Assembly (NCBI RefSeq): GCF_026914185.1
Contig: NC_070567.1
Span: 3,932,001-3,996,000, forward strand
Direction of reading: 5' to 3'
Length of the DNA stretch: 64,000 nucleotides
Origin: Puccinia triticina
Taxonomy: Eukaryota; Basidiomycota; Pucciniomycetes; Pucciniales; Pucciniaceae
The position numbers were made by a program, and so were the translations under genes. How positions within the stretch are numbered: the stretch's first letter is position 1; every line of letters begins with the position of its first letter. The notes under the pieces were generated by a model that saw only the letters and a program-made list of their open reading frames with translations, did not search any database and had not been told where the DNA came from. This document shows, one piece after another, positions 31,440-42,952 of this stretch.

Positions 31440-34400
31440 CTATTCATCATCTACATGAATCACCTGTTTCTGGCCTTTAGGCTTTGATTTGCCCTTCTCC
31501 TTTGAACTTAACTTTTTCTCCATCTGAATCCCGCTCCTCCAATCAACCAAGAGCCCTTCCTTGATCAATCTGTTCTTGGAATAGAACGCAACGGTCATCC
31601 CCCTGCTTAATGATTGAGCTGACAGTTGGTGTCTCTTTGCCAACACATAATAGCGTCCAAGGGAGAAGGCCCTCTTGACGTCAACTGATGTGGCTGTAAA
31701 CTCGGATTGGTCAGTGCTGGTAGCAATAGATACCTTGAAATGTTGAATGTACCTGGACAGCTTAGCACATCCAGTGCCATTTGCACCAGGCCCCCGTGAG
31801 TATTTCCAGATCGCTTTTGGTTGATCAACCATTTAAGTGGATTTACTGGTCTGTTGCCTTCCAAGACTAGCCCCCCTGCAAGCCAGACATCCAATGCATC
31901 CAATGAGCTGCGGCCGCCTTGGGCAGTGGTGTGGTGGCCCCTCTCGTGGCCAGCTAGTCAGGAACAATTCCACCGCCTCCGCCAGTAGGATGATCATCAA
32001 GACTCAAATTCCTCCTCACTCCTCAAGACTCGAATTCCCCCCCTTCAAGATCCTCGAGACTCTCAAAATTCTACACTCTTCCTACCTCTCCCCATCTCTC
32101 CTCATCTTTCCATCTCCTCTTCTTCTCAGTCCCCATCACTCTTCATCTTTCTTGGTCCTAACACAGCGCCTGCTGTGGGTTTATTCCCTGGTTGTTTCTG
32201 GCCTTCTTACTTCTGTTTGTTCTGTTTGTTCTGTCCTGAGTGTTTCTGCCTTCTCTTTCCTCTTTTCTCTTTGTCTTCTTTGGTTCTTTCTTTCTGTCTC
32301 ATCTCACTGTGATCTCCTTATTTCCTTGTTTTGTGTTCTCTTTTTCCTTCTTCTTTTGTTTGTTGTGTGTGTGCGCGCGTGTAGCGCGCGGAGGATGTGA
32401 TGAAATGTATGTGACATGCCACCCGGAGTCCAAGTTCAGCTTGAACTTGGATGATGGGTGGCCATGGCATTCTGATCCCCAGAATACGGTCCATCATCAA
32501 GAGTTTATAGATCAGATCTTCAAAGTCCAAACCTTCGAGCTCCGCTCGCCAAATCATCATCATCAGAGTTTCCCAGATCCCTTCCTTCCGCATCCTTAAG
32601 ATCACATTCCCTTTCCTTTCAAAACAACAACCACCGCCGAGGATCCAAAACCCCGGCGAACATCTCAAAACCACCCCCAACCACACAGCTATCTCGAATC
32701 CTTTCAGCGCTCATCCCTACGGACCACCCACCACGAGGGCAGCCTAAACCGCACCTTCCCCTCACACGACTGCCTCCGCTTAGCACGGACAGGAGTCCCT
32801 CAGCGGCAGCAGTTCCAAGGCCAGCTAGCATAGTCGTCTTGGGCTGATGATAGTTCAGATCAATCATGGATGTTAGTAAGAAGAAAAATGTGAAACTGTC
32901 TACTTGATTAAAGAAATCACAAACCTTGTTGTTTGAAAATGACAATGACGGTGTTGTAGAAATCGGTAAAGGCTTGTAAAATGATACCCACATCTCCCTG
33001 GTCAGTCGAATCGCTTTGTCTATCCACGCCGGTTCCCAGTTAGCTAGCTTGAAATATTCATCCCTGAACAATGGGTGAAGGACTGAATTGAATGGGTTAG
33101 TTCAAGGGCAATTGGATGGACACATACTGAAGGAAGCACAAAACCTACTAATAGCAATCCTACAAAGTGGTGAGGCATCCGTTAAGCTGTAATACTTGTT
33201 TGTAATTTTAAGTCCAAGTCTACAGGCATTGCGTAAGGCAGGTGGATAAGTCGAACTAGTAATTGCCGATGACAAGTGCTCGGTGATTTGATCAATAAAG
33301 ACCACAATATTTGCTAATTGAGCTGAGCCAGCGACCAATAATTGAAGTGTTATCTCATAGAATATTTTCAGAACATCGGCCAAGTCTTGTGCCAAGTCGA
33401 AATCACCCTGATCCAAGTAGTACCTACGCTTGACTCCATGTTGCTTATGACACTGCCACTCAATACTTGAGGGGAGCGGAGAGAAATTCAGTCTGACCAT
33501 CAATATTGTGAAAGACTTACATTGCATCTTTGCATCTGATGATGCTGGCAAGTTGGGTGTAGGTTGAATTCCATCGGGTACAAACATCCCTTTTGATGGT
33601 ATGAGGGGTGGCGCAGTCCTTTTCGCCACATATCTCAATGAAAAGGGCCTTTGAGTTGGGGGAATACCTAAGCTTTTTTGCAATCACACAAAACTAGAAA
33701 AATTGAAACAATCAGCTAGACTCCAATGATGTGATCAAAAGCTATGCCTCTAACTTTTGCCAAGCTTTCTTTGCAACAATCAGTTGTGTAGCGGTCAGAG
33801 GTTTCTTTGTTGCTAGCCTGTTTGATATCCGCCAGATCGAGTGATTCACTGTCAGAATCACTCTGATGCTCATCCTCACTTGAGTTTGATTCTTCTTCAT
33901 CGAAGACTGCATCTCTCTCAATGGTGAAACTAGTATGAGATATATGAGATAAAAGCTCACATAAGTGTCTTGAAACAATATCCATAAGACTGCAGGTTGG
34001 ACTCACGGTCTTATTTGCTCCACTGCGTCATCAGTACCTGATTCCGAGTCGGTTGAATCATCCCGAGTCAGAGCCAATGGTCCTTGGCTATTTGATTTCT
34101 TTGCTCCCTTCTGAGTTCCAAACGGTCGGAGTATCCCTCCGGCAATTAAGTTCAGCACATGGGCAAAACAACGTACCCACTGCGGTTCCCTGTTAAAGCG
34201 AGGCCACTTTTGTTTTTTAAGCTCCTTCACCATCACTCAATTGTTTGGCACATTGTTGCTGACTATGCCGCATATCTGAGGTCAAAATTGGTTGTTGATC
34301 AGCTTGCGATTGAACAAAAAAGAAGAAAACATAACAGAAAAACAATTACCTTATCCTGAATACCAAACTTGTCCACTACCAGGCGGACATTCTCTGCTAA

Positions 34401-36744
34401 GTACTCACCAGTGTGCTGATGGGAGAGCCGAACAAAGTCAAGAGGCATAGCCTCTAGCTTTACATCAACCGAGCTGAGATCATCCAATTGGTACAAGACA
34501 GCACCAAGGATGTTGAAACCATTTGGTGACTGCCACGCGTCCACTCCCAAGTATAATGCTAAGATATAAAAATGCAAGGTTATTCTTGTGTCAACTATAA
34601 GAAAAAGAAATACTGACGGTAAGAATAGACTTGTAATTCTGTTGAACAGCAGTGTATAGCATGTGAATATCCCTCAAAACCGTGCGGCTTGACAGTAAAT
34701 TCTTGGCAACAACTGGATGGAGGATAGCTCAATGGATGACTTCCCGTCATCATTTAGAGAGCTCTAGATGCCTCTCTAAATCTTAAATTAAGACACCTAT
34801 CAAAAACTCAACCAGTGCACATGAAAGTAATGAACTGTAGGGCTAGGAAAAAAATTCCTTTTTTGTCAAAAATTAAGAATTTGGGTGTGTAAATTGAGAT
34901 CTGGGAGGCTCACAGACTCGATGGGAAGTCCTCCAATGGCTGTCATCGACTAGAGCTGAAAAGGGTCTGGCAGCCTCGGCACACCACACAGCACAGAGCT
35001 GTGGAACCTATAAAAAGAAAATATAGTCAGTTATCTTCATTTTATAGTTGCTAAAACATAAACTACTTACCTCTTTGGGTTCAATAACACCAGCTCCCTT
35101 GAATCCGAGACTTGATAGTGTATGATTTTTGTTTTTTTTGTTTTGTTTGCGAAGACAATTGGCAGCATGTTTGATCAAGTTACTACAAGACAAGTCCGAC
35201 TTTGGGCGATTGATTCTGATTCCACATCTGATCAATCAGCCGGTGTTAAGCTCAAAAGTGTTCCTGAGAACCTTTTGCTGAGTGCAGAAAGGGATGAATG
35301 AGGTTACCTCTGCCTTTCCTGGGTCACTAGACACTAAAACAAGCCCCCCAATCTACGATTGGAAGGTTTAATGTAGTGATAGTGGAGGTGTATCAAAAGA
35401 TAGCCTACTTTGAGCAGGTGGCTTTAAGGGTTATGGTGATGTAGCTGATGAGTAAGTGTTGTAATGAGGTTGTAATTTGTATGTAAGGGTTTTAAAACCA
35501 CAATATAGAGTGGGGCTAATACTGTAGAGTGAGCAAGTGTTGTACTGTTATGGGGTAAGCTGAGTGCAAGTAGTTTGCTGAGAGAAATTACAACTGGGGG
35601 GAGGAGAGCCTCCTTAAATAGAAAAGAGTGAGACATTTTAGCTCCAGGGAAACAAGAGAATGAGGGGTTTTAGCTGCCCTGAAGACTACAATGAGGTATT
35701 TTGGCTGGTGGTTGACAGGTCACATGAGGTCATGATGTCATATGAGGGAATTTAGCTAGTGAGAAATAGGAGGTGAGATGTTTTAGCTGGCCTGGCCTGT
35801 CAAATGATGTCATCTGCAAGCTGCATGAGGGGTTTTTGCTATCTTGACACCTGCATGATGTCATCTGTCAACTGTCAGACTGCAGCCCCTATTACACTAG
35901 TCTGCATGCACCTGCATAAGACTGCATAAGCCTGCATCAAGTGTGCATAACACTGCATGACACTGCATGACATGTGCAAAGCACAATGAAATGAGTGCAG
36001 CTGATGAGGTAAAGTATATGTAAAGGGTAGACAAGCTGTCAGGGTGGTCCATGTAACGGATTACATGTCCTGGGTAAGTGTGGTTCATGTAACGGATTAC
36101 ATGACCTGAGTATGGTGTTTGTGTGTGTGAAACTGACTGATGGTGTCTTGAAAGGGTTGTATCTTCTGATCCAGAGGGGTGCAAGGTGTGTTGTCCATGG
36201 TGTCCTGTGTAGTTTTGGCCGTAGAATCCAGTGGTGCCACCATATTGGTTGATTTGAGAGTGTACATATGAGAAAAAAGGAAATTTTGAAATGGGCTTAG
36301 ATGGGCAACCATAAAGCATAACACACCGGATATCAGCTAGTCAGTCACAAACAAACATAGAGAAAGGCTTACGCTTTGCATGGATAAGCAATCATCCGGC
36401 GGCCATGCTTGTCCAGTTTCTGGGATAGCTCCGGTTTCATATACGTTTTATAGCTCAAGCTAATTGCTTTTTCAGCAACAATGATTGCCTTTCCTGAATA
36501 TATAAAAAAAAGAAGTAACATTCAGAGATGGGAAGGAACCAGTCAATCAATCAATAACAGCAAATTACTGACTTAGCTCCTCGATGTCACTGGTAGGCCG
36601 CGGGGTTTGTGTTGGAGTTTCACAGTTGTCAGCAGGGGAGGTCTTTTCCTGAGTGGATGTTTGTGGATGGGATTGAGTTGGAGAGGATGGGACAGATTAT
36701 AAAACTGAGACGTTATGTTTTTTTTGCTTGCGGGTTGGGGCCAT
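31440..36744 (-). pseudogene. hAT-family transposase, many exons, interrupted
   Basis: DNA transposase of the BED-finger/RNase H-fold/hAT-dimerisation type. Pieces in order on the minus strand: a start at 36744 (APTRKQKKHN, broken by an in-frame TAA after about 15 codons); KTYMKPELSQKL (about 36440); a BED-like finger PCKA...CSNLIKHAANC (36374 joined to about 35180); QLCAVW-like CAEAARPFSAL (34960); LGVDAWQSPNGFNILG (34550), holding the expected first catalytic Asp; WVRCFAHVLNLIA (34150); SSTYPPALRNACRLGLKI (33230); RDEYFKLANWEPAWID (33060); then DVWLAGGLVLEGN with NPLKWLINQKRSGNTHGG (31890) and FSLGRYYVLAKRHQLS ending at 31440, the hAT dimerisation domain. Pyrimidine-rich foreign DNA splits the last part at about 31960-32780. 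Most likely inactive. Confidence 0.8.
35244..36325. mobile_element. Solo LTR (1.1 kb) inside a hAT intron
   Basis: Begins TGTTAAGC and ends ATAACACA on the plus strand (TG...CA) and is flanked by CCGG on both sides (35240-35243, 36326-36329). It lies between the two halves of the BED-finger coding region. On its minus strand it resembles 45389-46756 (shared CAGCAAAAG, TCTCAGGAACACTTTTGAG and ATAAGGAGC-type segments), so it is one of at least two copies. No internal retroelement DNA is present. Confidence 0.6.
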
Positions 36745-37319
36745 CGTGAGGTGAGTGCAATGTTGGATATGAGATGTGACTCCCGGCTCGGACGGATATA
36801 TGTATGTACTCCGGGGGGCCACCCAAGGCCCCCGGGCCCCCAGGGGGCTTGAGGCGGGTGCGCAAGCCGGGTACCCGGGTCTGACCACCTTTTTCTGGAA
36901 AATCAGGCACCCGGACCCGTACTTGACACCGCCTGGCGGGTGCCTGGCGGGTATGGAGGGTACCCGCCTGACGGGTACCAGGTACCCGCCGCGGGTACCA
37001 GGTACCCGCCGCGGGTACCTGATTTCCATCTTTAGGGGCTGGTATAGGGCCCGTGCAAACTCATCTGGGGCCTTTGGGCCCCAGAGAAGCTTGCATTGGC
37101 CCTCTACGCGCCCCTTTGAGCCATTATTCAATTTTTTTCAAATATTTGAGCTTAAATTTGCCCAGCCATTATTTGACTCAAATCAAATTTGAATACAGAT
37201 ACTCAAATCGATTTGATTTGATGTGCTATGACCTGCTTTGGATGGGACCTAACAACCGGCCAACCCAAATCTAAAGGAGACAGCGGAGCGAGCGCACTCC
37301 TGTACGGTTGGGACTGTTG

Positions 37320-37634
37320 ATGCTGATCAAACTTGGCGCCCAAGCAGGAAAGATGTTCATTGTATGGACTGATAATACGGCCAACATAACTGTGATAAAT
37401 AAGAGGAAGTCGAAAGATAGGTTTGTGAACAATGAATGGAAGGTTATACAGAAAGTGCTGATAGAACGCCAGATAAATCTGGTCGCAAAACGGGTCAGCT
37501 CCACGGAGAACCGCGCCAACTTGCTCTCAAGGGGCTCTAGTAAAGGCCACCAACAACGTAACCAACTCCAGATTAAAGTTCCCAGAGATCAGGAGGACCT
37601 AATCAAACAAGTACTAGAACAGAATTGCAATTAA
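37320..37634 (+). pseudogene. RNase H-like domain of a retroelement polymerase
   Basis: The frame reads MFIVWTDNTANITVINKRKS, then FVNNEWKVIQKVLIERQIN and SSTENRANLLSRG. The TDN triad region and the NxANLLSRG ending are typical of retroelement RNase H (NPADALSRG pattern) of DIRS-like elements. The reverse transcriptase that should precede it is missing, probably removed when the region just left of it was rearranged. Confidence 0.55.
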
Positions 37635-37999
37635 TGATGGATTATAGGTTAAACACAAGCTGCGCAATGTGATCTACATAGATACAAGACAAAGCACAAT
37701 CATTGCTAGGAATAGGTGTGGGATAGGCTAGCTCTGAGCAAGGCTCCAGAGTCCTGGAGTTAAGGGTTGGGCTCAGACTTAGGAGAGATTTCTCCAGGGT
37801 ACCTGGGTGAAGTTATGTGACTGCAGAGCCACCATCTCACCTTGCCTCAATGGCCACTCTACAGATCAAGCAATTTGGAAGAAGCAGGCAGAGGAAAGGG
37901 AGAAGATCTCCTGTAAACCATACTCGAGTGGCTTGGAGAGAACAGGAATCTCGGGCCACTCTAGACAACTAATGGAATTTATTTCAGATAGTTGTTGAA

Positions 38000-38970
38000 T
38001 AGAGAATCTGCCGTTGGACCCGGGTGCCAGCGGCACCCGGGTGCCGCACCCGTTTTACCTGGAAAATAGGCACCCGCACCCGTACCCGGCACCTGCCGGC
38101 GGGTGCCGCGGGTGTACCGGCGGTGTACCGGCGGGTGCCGCCGGAAAGGATCCCTTCCGGGAGACGAGTGTTGTAGTCTTGTCGTCCGCAAGGGATCCGC
38201 GGACGACGAGGCTACAACAGCCTCGTCGCTCGCAAGTGATCCCTTGCGGACGACGAGGCTGTATCTTGTCGTCCGCAAGGGTTCACTTGCGGACGACGAA
38301 GCTGTATCTTGTCGTCCGCAAGGGTTCACTTGCGGACGACGAGGCTACAGCTTGTCGTCCGCAAGTGATCCCTTGCGGACGACGAGATACAGCCTCCTCG
38401 TCCGCAAGGGATCCCTTCCGGGAGACGAGGCTGTTGTAGCCTCGTCCTCCGCAAGGGATCCGGACGACGAGGCTGCAACAGCCTCGTCTCACTAAAGGGA
38501 TCCCTCCCGGACGACGACGCTACAACAGCCTCGTCTCCTGGAAGGTATTCCTCCCAGACGACGAGGCTACAACAGCCTCGTCTCCCGCAAGGGATTCCTC
38601 CCGGACGACGGCTACAACAGCCTCGTCTCCCGGAAGGGATTCCTCCCGGACGACGAGGCTACAACAGCCTCGTCTCCCGGAAGGGATTCCTCCCGGACGA
38701 CGAGGCTACAACAGCCTCGTCTCCCGGAAGGGATTCCTCCCGGACGACGAGGCTATGCTGTAGCCTCTTCGTCTGGACGACCCAAACTCCGCCGCATCCG
38801 GGGGAGCTGGGGCGGTACCTGGGCAGGTACCCGGGTGCCGCACCCGTTTTACCCAAAAAACAGGCACCCGTACCCGCACCCGGCACCCGCGCGCGGGTGC
38901 GGGGCGGGTGCCGGAGGTACCTGCCAACGGGTGCCGGGTACCTGCCGCGGGTCCAACGGGAGATTCTCTA
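38000..38970. mobile_element. 971-bp non-autonomous hAT-type foldback, 8-bp duplication
   Basis: Ends TAGAGAATCTGCCGTTGGAC and GTCCAACGGGAGATTCTCTA are inverted, and TTGTTGAA occurs exactly at both flanks (37992-37999 and 38971-38978). Subterminal CACCCGTACCCG motifs resemble those of the 5.8-kb hAT next door, although the extreme TIR differs. The core (38150-38760) is a tandem array of units near 47 bp in which CGGACGACGAGGCTACAACA is followed by its own inverse, so the array is self-complementary throughout. Confidence 0.85.
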
Positions 38971-39588
38971 TTGTTGAAAGAGTTAAACAACATACCTGGC
39001 GCTGGGAGAGCGCCAAGGCAAATAAATTCCCTCAGCAGGGAAGCAGAAGTGGCGGATTGGATTGCTACTAGCAGGATACAATAACAGTTATTGCTGTTAT
39101 CCATCACTATTTCCTGGGAAAGTTCCTGTATTGTTAGCAACACAAAAAACAAGATAACAGAAAATTTTGTTATTGTTAGCTGGGTTTGGCTAAAATACAC
39201 TACACTAACAAATAACGTTAGTGTATTGGCCCACCATTGTTGGTATTGATCCCTGAACACCTCCTTACTGACTGGATAATCCTTCAATGTGAAGGCATGG
39301 TGGATTGAGATGGGTGGAATCAAAGAAATAAGAAGAATTCATAGAACCAAACTGAAGCTACTGGATAAGAACAAAGCAGAAATGAATAATTGGCATTAAC
39401 TCCCCCCCCCCCCCCTTTGACCTCTTTCCTCTCTTTCTCCAACTTTCCCATCAACTTTAACAAATTTAAGCCTCCTCATTTACCTTTTGGTTATCATTTA
39501 TTTTTCTTTCCCTCTTCTTTTTTATAGGAGGGGAGACTGTAAGCATTTCACCTTGTTCCACTGTTATGTGAACTAGATTTTAGTAGAA

Positions 39589-39617
39589 CTAGAGTTTAAG
39601 GCGGCTATGCCGCTGCA
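39589..39617 (-). mobile_element. Helitron-type 3' terminus (copy 3)
   Basis: On the minus strand: TGCAGCGGC-ATA-GCCGCC, CTTAAACT, CTAG, then T. Same family as 1064-1092. Confidence 0.55.
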
Positions 39618-39689
39618 CTTTCAAGGGCCCAGTGCCATTTATCCATCTGTTTATTTTTCATTTAATATTTGGATACATTTCAAAGTTCA

Positions 39690-41640
39690 ATTACAAAACA
39701 GTTAAAACAAAAACAAGGGATTGTCTCAAAGGGTTAGTTTGATCATAGCATGTCATCATATTGTTTACCTGGAGAGAAGAGAAGATCATAAATGGCAGCA
39801 ATGTTTCATTATCCTTGGCTAGTACTGCATGTAGTTTTGGAAAGCCTATCCGATGTAATATGACCCCTTTGGTGAGAGATACAACCTCCATCAAGTATCT
39901 CAAACATGGATCCCAAATAGCCTTCCTCCACTTGGTCCAATTGCATGTGGGAAAACTGCAGTGAAGTGTTGAGTGTGGATACATTTTGTGGAACTGGGAA
40001 TGGTTTCAGCAGGGGCCAACAGAGGGTGGTGGGTTGTTCAAATTGAAACTTGCAAGTTTTGGGCTGGGTGAAAGTCAAGGAGAACACCCTGCTCAGCTTG
40101 GGACAAGATTTACCCATGATGTGCTCTGAGGCTGTCAGGGGGGGGGGGGGGGGCTGAGATTGTAGATCAGAAGTCTTGTTTAATAATTGCAAACCAAACA
40201 CACAAGAATTCATCAAGACTGGGGTTTCAGGTGAAAACAGTTTAACTTTGTGCTAGATTAAGGCTTATCTCTCCTGAAAGAGCCGCAGAGCCACTGAGCT
40301 TCTTGCTATCCAAGATAACCAGCGCAATCACCATCACATCACCTGTCACAGCTGACAAAGATGAACCAACGGCAGGCGCGGTGTTTACCAGGGCAACCCC
40401 GCCAATAGTGCCATAACTTCTCCCCAAGATTTGGCACTGAGCAGTCAAACAGCAGTAGGGATGAGCCTGAGGCACTGACCAAGCCTTGAAATATCTTGCT
40501 CTTGGAGCATCACACTGCGCTTACTCCAAATTGCAGAGAAGTAGACCCGGTGCCCCCTTATGCTCCGAGGCTGCCAATGTATCCGCCGTTTCTGCTGAGG
40601 CGGAAGACCCACCACCAATGGGCGCGGTATCTGCGCCAGGAGAAGTGGTGGAAGCGGAGTCTGAGTCCGACATAGTCACCAATACTCCTGCTGATTTTGG
40701 GGATCACATAAGTGAATATAGACCCTTGATGGACAAGCAAAAAATTGGTAAGCCACGTTGCCATTGCCTTACTTTGTCCATTCAACTTTGAGGGTGCCCA
40801 ATTATGTAAGGGGCATAGCCTTAATTTATGTCAGTTGATTTCTTGCTATCTCGCCCGAGGGAATGTGAAGAAATTGCTTACGCAATCAAGCCAGCCTGCA
40901 GTAATTGTATTTGAATCAAATGCCTCAGTCTCAAGCAGCCTAAGAAAGAAGTTGCGCAAGAACCAGGAATGAGTGCTGTTGCACAAATCAAGGGATCTTG
41001 ACGACTTGACGAGAAGGTAGGGATGGATTGAGTAGAAATTGGCGGCAGAAGGGAATGGGTCGCGGGCTTGGATTACATTGCAGAGGTGGCCAACCAAACG
41101 GGTAAGCTTTTTTACCTCCTCCATATGACCTAGGTCACAAGGTGCAAGGCCTCCCGGGCAATCAGCTACATGTAAGCACCTACTGGGGGCTTCAGGCTTC
41201 TTGCGCGTTCCGGGGCTGATTCCAAAGAAGACTATTCCCTATTCTTCCCCAACAAGCAGTCAACAGATACCTGCTTGCCAGGGGAGGGGGGATGCTTCCT
41301 TCTCGGCGATCTCCTTCTACATTGTCACCAAGCAAGATACCGCTCCAGCGAGCCTAGGACTCTCATCCCTATTACTTTTTGAGGAGGGTTGGTTGCAGGC
41401 GTCTTTAGATTGAAGGCCACAAAGGCCGTTCATATTTGGCAAGGAGACATTGACAAAGAGGGCTGAGGGAGTCGGCGAGACTCCCAAAGCGCTCTGCTCC
41501 CCGCCAGATTGACGATTGCCGTGGCGCTGGCTTGGGTTGGTAGGCTTCAGTGACAGTGGCTGTACCAACAATTGGAATCAGCGCTGCATGAAACATTGCA
41601 GCCATCACCTGGCAACGGTAACAGTGGCTAATTGTGACTT
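39690..41640. other. Region of unassigned open frames, possibly captured DNA
   Basis: Several frames of 80-135 codons occur on both strands (for example 39809-40216 minus, 40486-40791 plus, 41317-41650 minus) with GC content above the surroundings, yet none shows a recognisable family or splice chain. A 14-base G run lies at 40138. The region ends at the foldback at 41663. It sits upstream of the TATA/AATAAA module at 42125, as gene-like pieces do at the other three module copies. Confidence 0.3.
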
Positions 41641-41662
41641 TCTGGACCATCCTGGGCCGGAA

Positions 41663-42089
41663 GCAACAATGGGAAGTTACGCTATCCAGGTTGCTTGCAT
41701 GTCATTTAGTTATCCAGTCCTACATGGTGCAAAAAACAACATAAATAGAGTCTGTGGGTGTCACAATGAAGGCTTGAATGTTTTTCAACATGATGGGACC
41801 TAATTTCTTCCAAGAAATCCATGTTTTTGATTTTGAAATATTACTTTTGTCATCAAAAATTAGTTATCTAGCCTAAGTTGCCCAGATAACTAATTTTTAG
41901 TCACAAAAACAATATTTCAACATGAAAAAAAGGAGTTTCTTGGAACAACTTAGGGCTCATCTTGTTAAGCAGAATTCAAGCTTTCTTTTGAAACCCACAG
42001 ATTCTATTTATGTTGTTTTTCACACCACGTAGGACTGGATAACTAAATGACACCCAAGCGACCTGGATGGTGTAACTTCCCAGTGTTGC
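41663..42089. mobile_element. 430-bp near-perfect palindrome (foldback MITE)
   Basis: Arms of about 210 bp with a short centre near 41877: GGGAAGTTAC, TATCCAGG, TGTCATTTAGTTATCCAGTC and ACATAAATAGA on the left all recur inverted on the right. GGA flanks both ends as a weak 3-bp duplication. No coding capacity. Confidence 0.75.
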
Positions 42090-42124
42090 TGGAAGGTGAT
42101 GATGAAGTGCTCTGCAATCATAAA

Positions 42125-42530
42125 ATCTTCAACATATAAGGGGGCATCTCCTGCACCAAGGTTTGTGCCTCAGGTGATCCTCCCTCCTCTTGCATTTGCA
42201 GAGCACTGGTGGTGATCCTCCCCCTCCCCGATTACACTTGCAATTGGCTGAGAGGTTTCCAGCCCCGACTTTTGCCCCACGCACTTGCACCAGGCTGAGC
42301 GGGTTAACACAGGTCTCTTTTCACCTGTGGCATGTCACAGGCTGGGAGTTTGTTAAATCCTTTTTTTTTTTTGTACGTAATAAACAAAAAGTCAATTATG
42401 ATTTGTGTTTTCTTTTTTTTTTTTTTTTTTTTTAGCTTGTTTTTTTTTTTGATTTTTTTGTGATTGCTTGTATATAGGGGAAACCATTGAATTTTTTTTG
42501 GCGAAACTGTGGTTTTAATAAACTTAGATC
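42125..42530 (+). repeat. TATA-to-AATAAA dispersed module, copy 2
   Basis: ATATAAGG at 42133, then CAGCCCCGACTTTTGC and CACTTGCACCAGGCTGAGCG, CCTGTGGCATGTCACAGGCT, poly-T tracts, GGGGAAACCATTGAAT and AATAAACTTAG at 42517. It is closest to copy 4 (57354-57690, minus), which shares these blocks in the same order. Confidence 0.5.
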
Positions 42531-42914
42531 ATTTGTAGGAATGCTTAGAAATAGAACTAGTTGCCCTATATAGCTTGTACTTCAACTTAAAAAGAATTCT
42601 CTCGCTCTTCTTAGGCACTTTTCTTCAAATTGACTCCAAGGTTCTCCTTTTTTCCTGTTCCCCCTTTCCACTTTCTTTGTCCCAACTTCTCACAAAGACT
42701 TATTGACACATCTTCATTTTTGATAAACCTCTGGCCTTTGAAATTATGTCCCGCCAATCTTCTCAGTGTAGAGATTAAAACCCTCACAGCATGGTCTGTG
42801 AAATGTACGTGCCAAACTAGGTATAGAGCTGGGGAATTCCATGCAACAGCTCATAAAATCAGAGACACAGGTTGAAGGCAAAAATTCAGACAAATTAAAG
42901 ATGAAGAGGAAGCT

Positions 42915-42952
42915 CACCAGGGGAGAAAGTGTGGCACTCTCTAGAGAGTGCC
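42915..42952 (+). repeat. 38-bp terminal-like repeat, left member
   Basis: CACCAGGGGAGAAAGTGTGG followed by CACTCTCTAGAGAGTGCC, the latter a perfect 20-bp palindrome with the preceding GG. An inverted copy lies at 51833-51870. Confidence 0.5.

Larger units (their letters stand above)
31223..37034 (-). mobile_element. 5.8-kb hAT transposon with perfect 8-bp duplication
   Basis: TIRs TAAAGATTGACATCAGG (left) and CCTGATTTCCATCTTTA (right) are inverted, and the octamer GGGGCTGG flanks both ends (31215-31222 and 37035-37042), the diagnostic hAT target duplication. Subterminal regions on both sides carry many GGGTACCCG/CACCCGGACCCGTAC motifs, likely transposase-binding sites. Inside is a transposase gene on the minus strand plus a solo LTR. 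Confidence 0.9.
28490..39245 (+). mobile_element. DIRS-like retroelement remnant, disrupted by nested insertions
   Basis: The left edge (GCAATGGGCCACTG, then ACACTAATATT, then CTGTTAGTGTAT) and the right edge (ACACTACACTAAC, then GTTAGTGTATTGGCCCACC, then ATTGTTGGTAT) are inverted, imperfect copies, as expected for the inverted terminal repeats of DIRS elements. An ORF1-like frame lies at 28956-30424 and an RNase H-like frame at 37320-37634 on the same strand. Between and after them are a minisatellite, a complete hAT element and a small hAT-type foldback. No tyrosine recombinase was found, so the order assignment is tentative. Confidence 0.4.

Noticed and set aside
37043..37215. Outer transposon formed by 30430 and 37215 ends (shared CATAGCACA)
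   Set aside because: Only nine matching bases in inverted order and no clear duplication; the AAATATTTGA-rich similarity is low complexity.
38014..38495. Two overlapping frames of 130-141 codons
   Set aside because: Produced by the self-complementary array of the hAT-type foldback.
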